DNA of 55,902 nt from Candidatus Contendobacter odensis Run_B_J11 (GTDB taxonomy: Bacteria > Pseudomonadota > Gammaproteobacteria > Competibacterales > Competibacteraceae): positions 1 to 55,902 of the forward strand of contig NZ_CBTK010000112.1 in NCBI RefSeq assembly GCF_000531125.1, given 5' to 3'. A program made the position numbers and the translations under genes. This document shows, one piece after another, positions 49,752 to 55,902 of this stretch (within the stretch, counting starts at the first letter, position 1; every line of letters begins with the position of its first letter). The notes under the pieces were generated by a model, which was given only the letters and a program-made list of their open reading frames with translations, was not told where the DNA came from and did no database searches.

Positions 49752-49975
49752 GTTCAGGTCCTGTTGCTATGGGCGTCGCACGGGGTGAGTCGGTGCCGGT
49801 GGGCGGAGAACAAGATACGGCGCAGGTTTAGCACGGTATGATAGTTCCACAAAGTGTAAGTCGTCGGTTGGGTTGCGGCAAAAACGATAAAATTTGAACC
49901 AAGCAAATAATGTGCCTCCCATTTTACAACCGGTGGCGCGATCTGCCACCGCCTTCGTGCGAGGAGTCTTTGCGC

Positions 49976-51082
49976 ATGTCCGGTAATACCTTTGGCAAGC
50001 TGTTTACCGTCACCACCTTTGGCGAGAGCCACGGCCCGGCGCTGGGCGCCATCGTGGACGGCTGCCCACCGGGGTTGGCGTTGGCCGAGGCCGATTTACA
50101 ATATGATCTGGATCGCCGTCGGCCAGGCAAGAACCGCCATACTACTCAGCGCCGCGAGCCGGACCAGGTGCGCATCCTGTCCGGGGTGTTTGAAGGCCGA
50201 ACCACCGGGGTGCCGATTGGGTTGTTGGTTGAGAATGTGGATCAGCGATCCAAGGATTACGGCAAGATTATGGATCGATTCCGGCCCGGCCACGCTGATT
50301 ATCCCTACCAGCAAAAATATGGCCGGCGTGATTATCGCGGCGGTGGTCGCTCCTCGGCGCGGGAAACCGCACTGCGGGTCGCGGCAGGCGCCATTGCTAA
50401 AAAATATCTGCGCGAACGCTACGGGGTGGAGATTCGCGGCTATCTGGCCCAATTGGGGCCGATTCGACCGGTCAGACTGGTCTGGGAAGAAGTGGACAAT
50501 AACCCGTTCTTCTGCCCAGACCCGGATAAGGTGGCGGAATTGGAGCAGTTTATGGACGCGCTGCGCAAATCCGGCGATTCCATCGGCGCACGGGTAACGG
50601 TAGTCGCTACTGGGGCGCCGGTGGGCTGGGGCGAGCCGGTTTTCGACCGATTGGATGCCGATATTGCCCACGCGCTAATGAGTATTAACGCGGTCAAGGG
50701 TGTCGAGATCGGCGCGGGTTTTGCCAGCGTGGAACAGCGCGGCACCGAACATCGCGATGAACTCAGCCCGGAAGGTTTTCTGAGCAATAACGCGGGTGGG
50801 GTTGTGGGTGGAATTTCCACCGGTCAGGATATTGTTGCCAGCATGGCGCTGAAACCGACCTCCAGCATCCGCTTGCCGGGGCGCACCATCAATCTCCAGG
50901 GCGAGGCGGTGGAGGTGGTGACCCAGGGTCGCCACGATCCCTGCGTCGGGATCCGCGCCACCCCGATTGCTGAGGCGATGCTGGCGCTGGTGCTGATGGA
51001 TCACGCCCTGCGTCATCGGGCCCAGAATCTGGATGTGCGCACGGCTACGCCGACGATTCCCGGCGCGATCCGCAGCCTCTGA
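49976..51082 (+). CDS. aroC: Chorismate synthase
   Basis: This 368-aa FMN-dependent enzyme makes chorismate from 5-enolpyruvylshikimate 3-phosphate, the last step of the shikimate pathway. Family motifs are [18 protein letters not shown] (residues 16-33), [28 protein letters not shown] and the C-terminal [21 protein letters not shown] 49976 has GAGGAG 9 nt upstream and gives the normal [10 protein letters not shown] start; the open frame begins 66 nt earlier. It converges on the carbonic anhydrase gene with 11 nt between stops. Confidence 0.97.
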   Translation: MSGNTFGKLFTVTTFGESHGPALGAIVDGCPPGLALAEADLQYDLDRRRPGKNRHTTQRREPDQVRILSGVFEGRTTGVPIGLLVENVDQRSKDYGKIMDRFRPGHADYPYQQKYGRRDYRGGGRSSARETALRVAAGAIAKKYLRERYGVEIRGYLAQLGPIRPVRLVWEEVDNNPFFCPDPDKVAELEQFMDALRKSGDSIGARVTVVATGAPVGWGEPVFDRLDADIAHALMSINAVKGVEIGAGFASVEQRGTEHRDELSPEGFLSNNAGGVVGGISTGQDIVASMALKPTSSIRLPGRTINLQGEAVEVVTQGRHDPCVGIRATPIAEAMLALVLMDHALRHRAQNLDVRTATPTIPGAIRSL

Positions 51083-51093
51083 CCCTGCCTGGA

Positions 51094-51915
51094 TCAATTG
51101 AACAGCATCTCTACCATGCCGCTGTCCAGATCGTAGCGGGCGCCGACGATTTTCAATCGCCCGCTCTCTTCAGCGGCGGCCAGCACCGGTGATTTTTTCA
51201 GGCGCTGCACGGTGAGTGAAACGTTGGCCCGCATGGCGTTTTCGGCCAGATCGCCCATCCCCCAGGCGTGGGCTTTGTCAATAGCGGGTTTCAGGCTTTT
51301 GACCAGGTAGCCGATCTCACCCGGCACGGCGGCGGGTTCGCCCTTACCGCGCCGATGCTCGCCGCCACCGTGTTCCAGCACTTCGATGCTGGCCTTGATC
51401 GCCCCGCAGCGTTCATGCCCCAGCACCATAATCAGCGGAATCTTGAGTTCAAAGCTGCCAAACTCGATGCTGCCCAGCACCGCTTCATCGATCACCTGAC
51501 CGGCAGTGCGAATCACAAACAGATCGCCCAGACCACGGTCGAAAACCAGCTCTGGCGGCACTCGCGAATCCACGCAGCCGAGAATGGTGGCGAAAGGTTG
51601 CTGCGACTTGGCGATTTCAGCGCGCCGCTGGAGCGAACGATTGGGGTCAGTAAGACGGTTGGCGACGAAGCGCTGGTTGCCATCCATCAACCGCTGCAAG
51701 GCTTGCTGCGGCGAAGTCATCGCCGCTTCAGTGGTGCTGTGTCCGGTCTCGGTGGGCGGATCGACCGTAGCGCCGCCGGGTGTCTTGGGTATTTGCGGTG
51801 GCATGTCCTGTTCCGCCAGCGCCGGGTAACCGGCACAGGCGGCTACGGTGGCGCCCAAGGTGGCCATGCTGGACAGCCGCAAAAAATCACGGCGTGAAAA
51901 AATGGGCTCGGACAT
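51094..51915 (-). CDS. Beta-class carbonic anhydrase with Tat signal
   Basis: This 273-aa beta-carbonic anhydrase has the zinc ligands Cys114 (CVDSRVP, with Asp116 and Arg118), His167 and Cys170 (HERC). It interconverts CO2 and bicarbonate. The N terminus carries a twin-arginine motif (SRRDFLRL, residues 7-14) and a hydrophobic stretch ending at VAAC27, which could be a lipobox, so it may be exported folded and perhaps lipid-anchored. Most bacterial beta enzymes are cytosolic. ATG 51915 has AGGGGGA 6-12 nt upstream. It is divergent from the MFS transporter. Confidence 0.92.
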   Translation of the reverse strand: MSEPIFSRRDFLRLSSMATLGATVAACAGYPALAEQDMPPQIPKTPGGATVDPPTETGHSTTEAAMTSPQQALQRLMDGNQRFVANRLTDPNRSLQRRAEIAKSQQPFATILGCVDSRVPPELVFDRGLGDLFVIRTAGQVIDEAVLGSIEFGSFELKIPLIMVLGHERCGAIKASIEVLEHGGGEHRRGKGEPAAVPGEIGYLVKSLKPAIDKAHAWGMGDLAENAMRANVSLTVQRLKKSPVLAAAEESGRLKIVGARYDLDSGMVEMLFN

Positions 51916-52018
51916 GAGAATTCCCCCTGTAGCAATCAGTTTGTCGTTATCAGGGCGCATTGTAGAAGTTCCGCTCGCTGTTGTCGGCAAGCTGCACTGA
52001 ATTTTCACCCGATCTCCC

Positions 52019-53161
52019 ATGCTCACTCTCGGTCTCTACGCCCGTCTGTCCGGTTTTTATCTGTTCTACTTCGCCGCCTTGGGAGTGTTGCTACCGTATT
52101 GGGGTTTGTATCTGCAAGCGCTGGGTTTTGATCCGGCGCGGATCGGCGAATTAACCGCAATCCCGCAAGCCACCAAGCTGGTCGCGCCCAATCTGTGGGG
52201 CTGGCTGGCGGATCGCAGCGGCTGGCGGATGCGGATGGTGCGTTGGGCCTGTCTGGCGACGGCGCTGAGCTTCGCCGGGGTCTATGCAGCGGGGAATTCC
52301 TATCTCGGACTGGCGTTGGTGGGACTGCTGTTCAGCTTCTTCTGGAATGCTGCGCTGCCCCAGTTTGAGGCGGTCACCCTCAATCATCTCGGCCAACACA
52401 CCCACCATTACAGCCAGGTGCGGTTGTGGGGATCGGTGGGTTTTGTCGTAGCCGCAGTTGGGGTGGGCTTTTTGGTGCGGGACTGGGGTATTAGCCTCGT
52501 GCCGGCGCTGATGCTGGGGTTATTTATTGCAATATGGTTGAACAGCTTGCTGGTGCCGGATCGACCCGCCGCACCACTGACTCAGGCTGCGCCACCGCTT
52601 GCCCAGGTGCTGCGCCAGCCTGCGGTGATCGCTTTTTTTACTGCCTGCTTTCTCAATCAGGCCGCCCACGGCGCGTATTACGGCTTCTTCTCGTTGTATC
52701 TGGAAGGCTACGGTTATTCCCGCGAATTCATTGGCCTGTTGTGGGGGCTGGGGGTGACGGTCGAGGTGGGAATGTTCCTGCTGATGCACCGGTTGCTGCC
52801 GCGCTTCGGGCCGCGTCGGTTGATGTTGGCGGCACTGGCGCTGGCCACGCTGCGTTGGTGGCTCATCGGTCATTTTGCCGGTGAGCTGCCGATCCTGTTG
52901 TTCGCCCAGACCCTGCACGCCTTCAGTTTCGGGGTGTTCCATGCGGTGTCCATGCATCTGATTCACCAATTCTTTCCCGGATCGCTCCAAGGACGCGGCC
53001 AGGCGTTGTACAGCAGTTTGAGTTTCGGTGCGGGCAATGCGGTGGGGAGTCTGGCTGCGGGTTATCTGTGGCAAGGATTGGGAGCGGTGGCGATGTTCGA
53101 TTTGGCAACGGCGTTAGGCGCGCTGGGCTGGTGGGTGGCATGGCGAGGGTTGCGGGTGTGA
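52019..53161 (+). CDS. MFS transporter, 3-phenylpropionate/nucleoside-permease-like subfamily
   Basis: This 380-aa protein has about 12 hydrophobic segments, all-helical, with the MFS motif-A-like loop GWLADRSGWRMRMVR after segment 2 (near residues 60-75) and a second-half loop PRFGPRRLM. The short length and the opening LSGFYLFYFAALGVLLPYWGLYLQ match the HcaT-like (PPP) subfamily of MFS_1_like. The substrate cannot be told. ATG 52019 is divergent from carbonic anhydrase. No functional link to that gene is evident. Confidence 0.85.
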   Translation: MLTLGLYARLSGFYLFYFAALGVLLPYWGLYLQALGFDPARIGELTAIPQATKLVAPNLWGWLADRSGWRMRMVRWACLATALSFAGVYAAGNSYLGLALVGLLFSFFWNAALPQFEAVTLNHLGQHTHHYSQVRLWGSVGFVVAAVGVGFLVRDWGISLVPALMLGLFIAIWLNSLLVPDRPAAPLTQAAPPLAQVLRQPAVIAFFTACFLNQAAHGAYYGFFSLYLEGYGYSREFIGLLWGLGVTVEVGMFLLMHRLLPRFGPRRLMLAALALATLRWWLIGHFAGELPILLFAQTLHAFSFGVFHAVSMHLIHQFFPGSLQGRGQALYSSLSFGAGNAVGSLAAGYLWQGLGAVAMFDLATALGALGWWVAWRGLRV

Positions 53162-53167
53162 GCGGGA

Positions 53168-53491
53168 TTACGGCACCAGCAGATCGCCGCCTTCCATATG
53201 CAGCACTTCCACCCGCCAGCCCACCAGCAGTACGCTGCCGATCCGGCGATGTTGCCCGGTGTCGCTAAACTCGAACAGATACAATCGCTCCAGCTTCAAT
53301 CGCCCATCGCGGTCGCGCCGCCACCACAGCCGTTCCAGCGCTACGGTATCGTCCAGCAGTTGCACCTGGCTCTGCTGGCAGGCTCTGGCGCTGGCGGCAC
53401 AGGCGTGTTCACGGGCGCCGAGGCTGTCGCGCCAGAACCATAAGCCGATGCCGGATAAAGCGAAAAATCCGAGCAGGAAGGAAAAGCTCAT
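53168..53491 (-). CDS. DUF3301 family small membrane protein
   Basis: This 107-aa protein has one N-terminal membrane segment (about residues 3-20, SFLLGFFALSGIGLWFW) then a soluble beta-rich part with CQQSQVQLLDDTVALERLWWRRDRDGRL and YLFEFSDTGQHRRIGSVLLVG. From memory this is the gammaproteobacterial DUF3301 family, of unknown function. ATG 53491 overlaps the GTPase stop by 4 nt (ATGA), so it is translationally coupled to the GTPase pair and may act with it at the membrane. Confidence 0.85.
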   Translation of the reverse strand: MSFSFLLGFFALSGIGLWFWRDSLGAREHACAASARACQQSQVQLLDDTVALERLWWRRDRDGRLKLERLYLFEFSDTGQHRRIGSVLLVGWRVEVLHMEGGDLLVP

Positions 53492-54858
53492 AGCAGCGGT
53501 TTCAATCGGGCCAGGATGTCATCCCGCGCCTGGGCCAGCAGCGATTCCCGATCCAGGCTGTCAAGAATGTCCTGCACCGCCCGCTTCGGCCCGCCCTCGC
53601 CCCAGGATTTGCCCTGAGCGAAATACTGCTCGGCGGCGCGCCCTACCACATAGGTGCCGTACCAGGCTACCGCGCCTTGCGCTCCGGCTGTTACTACCGT
53701 AGACAGCCCCAGACTGATGCCTTTGAGCGCTGACGCCACCAGGTTCATTCCCCACACCGTGCCCATCAGAAACACCAGTTGGGTGAAGATGGTTTTGAGC
53801 AGCGAACCGGCTTCGGTGCGGCTGATCGGCAGGCCGTACACCCGGCTCAGATGCAGAATCATTGCGGCGTCGGTGGCGACCGCCGCCAGAATGTCGGCCA
53901 CCGGAATCGGGTTCAGCGCCACCGCCACGCCTTTCCCCAGGCAATAATTACGTACTATCTTATCCGCGACATCATGGCGGATGGTGATGATCTCGCGGCT
54001 CAGCCGGTCGGAAAAGCGCCCGGCAAACAGTCCCGCGTTGAGCGCCGCCATGGTTTTGCCTTCAGCTTTGAGGATGTCCCAAATCCGCTCGCGCAAGGCG
54101 GTGACGTCGGCGGGAGGACAGCGGCGGGTTTCAGTTTCATTGCCGTCAGCGTCCACCAGAATCACGATGCGCTCGGTCGGCTGGGCGGCGGCGATCACAA
54201 TATCCTGGGGTTGAATCAGCCCCTCAGTGCGCTCGCGCAGCGTCTGCAACAACAATTCGCGGTCGGCGCGGGTGTAGCGGTCGATTTTGTTCAGCACCAA
54301 CACCAGCCGCTGCGCCACGCCCTTGACCTGCCGCAACGCCTTTAGCTCGGTGTCGGTGATGTCGCCGTCCACCACAAACATGACCAGATCGCTGCGGGTG
54401 GCTACATCGTGCGCCAGTTGTTCCCGCGCTTCGCCCGCCACTTCGTTGATGCCGGGCGTATCAATCAGGAATACGCCGCCGGCGTCGTACTCCTGCCAGC
54501 GGGCGTGGTCGGCGCGGGTGGTCTCGCCGTGTAACGGGCTGGTCGAGAACCGCATTGCGCCTAGCAAGGCGTTCAGCAGTGCCGACTTGCCGACGCTGAC
54601 CCGCCCGAACACCGCGATGTGAACATGGCCGTGTTCAATCTTGTCCAGCAGCACTTGCAGTTGCTGGTACTCCTCAGCCAGCGCCGCCCGCACCGGCGGC
54701 GGTACCCGTTTGTCGTCCAGCAGTTCCCGCAGGCTGTCGCGAGCCAGCGCCAAGTGGGCATCGCCGTTAACCGGGAGGGGTTCCGGCACTGTCACCCTCC
54801 CGTTGCCGCGCCCAAACCAGTTGGGCCAATCGTTTTGCACGCGCTTCCAAATCTTCAC
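53488..54858 (-). CDS. GTPase with C-terminal DUF697-like membrane-associated region
   Basis: This 456-aa G protein has P-loop GRVSVGKSALLNALLG near residue 84, switch-II DTPGINE, and NKIDRYTRAD for guanine specificity. The C-terminal 200 residues are hydrophobic and Gly/Ala-rich (VAVALNPIPVADILAAVATDAAMI; FLMGTVWGMNLVASAL), like DUF697/YcjF-type proteins. GTG 54858 (GAGGA 8 nt upstream) overlaps the upstream GTPase gene by 92 nt. GTG 54789 (GGGAGG 6 nt upstream, 433 aa) is an equally good alternative with a 23-nt overlap. The protein is probably membrane-associated and acts with the neighbouring GTPase. Confidence 0.9.
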   Translation of the reverse strand: MKIWKRVQNDWPNWFGRGNGRVTVPEPLPVNGDAHLALARDSLRELLDDKRVPPPVRAALAEEYQQLQVLLDKIEHGHVHIAVFGRVSVGKSALLNALLGAMRFSTSPLHGETTRADHARWQEYDAGGVFLIDTPGINEVAGEAREQLAHDVATRSDLVMFVVDGDITDTELKALRQVKGVAQRLVLVLNKIDRYTRADRELLLQTLRERTEGLIQPQDIVIAAAQPTERIVILVDADGNETETRRCPPADVTALRERIWDILKAEGKTMAALNAGLFAGRFSDRLSREIITIRHDVADKIVRNYCLGKGVAVALNPIPVADILAAVATDAAMILHLSRVYGLPISRTEAGSLLKTIFTQLVFLMGTVWGMNLVASALKGISLGLSTVVTAGAQGAVAWYGTYVVGRAAEQYFAQGKSWGEGGPKRAVQDILDSLDRESLLAQARDDILARLKPLL

Positions 54859-55902
54859 TCAGGTTATCCTCGAACATCCGCAAGGCGGGGCCGCTTGCCA
54901 GATCGCCACGGCTTTCCAGAGAGCGGGCGACCGCTTTGCCCAGACTCTCGAAGATCAGCCCATAGACCACAGCGTGCATCATGCCACCTACCACGGTGCC
55001 CATGCCGGGAAAAGCCTTGAACACGTTGCCGACCAGAGCCAGCAACAGGTTGAGGCTGCGCTTGAGCTGGTTGCCGGCCAAATCCAGGAAGCGCTGCATA
55101 TCCACCTCACGCGCCGGCACTTCGTACAGTGCGCATAATTCCTTCATCAGATTAAAGCCCAGATAGCCCTGAATCAGCACGTCGGTACCGGGACTGACTG
55201 CGGCCAGTGCGCCGAACACGGCCTTGCGCGAATAACCTTGGACAATGGCATCGGCTTTTTCGCGGCGGTGCTGGGCGACAGCGGTATCCAGCTTCTGCTG
55301 CGCCAGCACGAACACGGCGGTGTCACGCAGCGCATCCAGCACCTGCGGATCGCTGTCGAGATAGCGTTGCAGGGCGCGGCGCAACTCATCAGTCTGCGCC
55401 GGGCGTTCACGCACACTGGTTTCCTCGCGACCGTCGTGATAAATGCGGGTGACTTCCTCCATCCCGCCGCATTGCACTGGCGCCACTTCCAGGCGCTCGC
55501 CGACCCTCTCAGCCAGTCGTTCGCGCACCAGTTCCAGTTCCCGCCTGGTATAGCGATCCATCTTGTTCAGCGCCACGATCAGCGGGCTGCCCAGATCGAC
55601 CAGAGTGCGCAGCGCCTGGTACTGATCGCGGGTCAGGTCGCCCTCACAAACGTAGAGGACGACATGAGCGCGTAATGCCTCGTCACGGGCCAAGGGATCC
55701 ATGGTTCCATCCGCTTCATTCAACCCCGGCAGATCCGCCAAAATCAAGCGGTCACCGGCGGAACTGGTCCAGATGTAGTAGTTCACGCTGCGGGTGGTGC
55801 CACCGCGCACGTCAACGGCGATCTCGGTACCCGGCAACAGGGAGCGGATCAACGAGGACTTGCCCGCGCTGATCTCGCCGAACACTGCCACCACGATCTC
55901 GC
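54767..55902 (-). CDS. GTPase, DUF697/dynamin-like (5' truncated by window edge)
   Basis: The frame runs off the right edge, so the N-terminal part is missing. P-loop GEISAGKSSLIRSLLPG is near the cut end, followed by DLPGLNE (switch II) and NKMDRYTRRE. The C-terminal half is hydrophobic (FGALAAVSPGTDVLIQGYLG; LLALVGNVFKAFPGMGTVVGGMMHAVVYG), the DUF697-type pattern. It differs clearly in sequence from the next GTPase but has the same plan, so the two are an old duplication and may work as a heterodimer or relay. Function unknown. Confidence 0.88.
   Translation of the reverse strand, partial: EIVVAVFGEISAGKSSLIRSLLPGTEIAVDVRGGTTRSVNYYIWTSSAGDRLILADLPGLNEADGTMDPLARDEALRAHVVLYVCEGDLTRDQYQALRTLVDLGSPLIVALNKMDRYTRRELELVRERLAERVGERLEVAPVQCGGMEEVTRIYHDGREETSVRERPAQTDELRRALQRYLDSDPQVLDALRDTAVFVLAQQKLDTAVAQHRREKADAIVQGYSRKAVFGALAAVSPGTDVLIQGYLGFNLMKELCALYEVPAREVDMQRFLDLAGNQLKRSLNLLLALVGNVFKAFPGMGTVVGGMMHAVVYGLIFESLGKAVARSLESRGDLASGPALRMFEDNLSEDLEARAKRLAQLVWARQREGDSAGTPPG

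Noticed and set aside
48711-49841. 376-codon plus-strand frame opposite the MORN kinase
   Set aside because: Antisense to the kinase domain, with no recognisable domain and no start signal.

Overview
The window looks like chromosome of a gammaproteobacterium. The core blocks have typical gammaproteobacterial gene order: leuS-lptE-holA, proA-nadD-rsfS-rlmH, maf-rng-yhdP-nit, dksA-gluQ and clpB. The storage-lipid genes (wax ester synthase/DGAT, phasin, fatty acyl-CoA reductase, patatin) and the large eukaryote-like Ser/Thr kinases suggest a Competibacter-like or other polymer-storing lineage. That placement is inference from memory, not a search result. No rRNA, tRNA, CRISPR array, transposase or integrase was seen.

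Region 1 (1-3,200): the end of a repeat-domain surface or secreted protein, a strong hairpin terminator, then clpB behind a possible heat-shock promoter.

Region 2 (3,208-21,929, minus strand): one long colinear block read from right to left. It runs leuS, lptE, holA, a four-gene AT-richer insert, proA, nadD, rsfS, rlmH, maf, rng, yhdP, nit. Genes often overlap by 4 nt or are 1-50 nt apart. The insert (about 12,950-17,760) encodes a TTR-like-domain protein, a LysM/TTR-like/peptidoglycan-binding protein, a small protein of the kind seen beside VgrG/PAAR genes, and a 779-aa protein of unknown function with a coiled coil and Gly-rich hydrophobic segments. It looks like an orphan type VI secretion (or related contractile injection) cargo module and is the best candidate here for an undescribed system.

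Region 3 (22,211-30,981): a neutral-lipid locus. FadD activates fatty acids, with a divergent TetR regulator beside it. A fused two-domain fatty acyl-CoA reductase makes fatty alcohol, WS/DGAT esterifies it, an acyl-CoA-binding protein carries acyl-CoA, a phasin and a membrane-anchored amphipathic protein may coat granules, and a patatin-like lipase may mobilise the store.

Region 4 (31,187-35,378): a peroxiredoxin, then a PP2C phosphatase next to a transmembrane Ser/Thr kinase carrying a formylglycine-generating-enzyme-like (FGE) sensor domain.

Region 5 (35,431-43,834): MaoC/PhaJ-like hydratase, etfB-etfA-acyl-CoA dehydrogenase, dksA-gluQ, acs with a clear intrinsic terminator, and a small acidic conserved protein. 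With region 3 this gives a picture of intense fatty acid/acetate turnover linked to storage polymers.

Region 6 (43,892-55,902): a Tat-exported serine hydrolase, a membrane endonuclease/exonuclease/phosphatase-fold protein, a small Cys-containing protein with an excellent ribosome binding site, a 1,072-aa Ser/Thr kinase with PEGA and MORN repeats, aroC, a Tat-signal beta-carbonic anhydrase, an MFS transporter, a DUF3301 protein and two overlapping dynamin-like/DUF697-type GTPases, the last cut by the window edge. Intergenic stretches are short, none above 300 bp.
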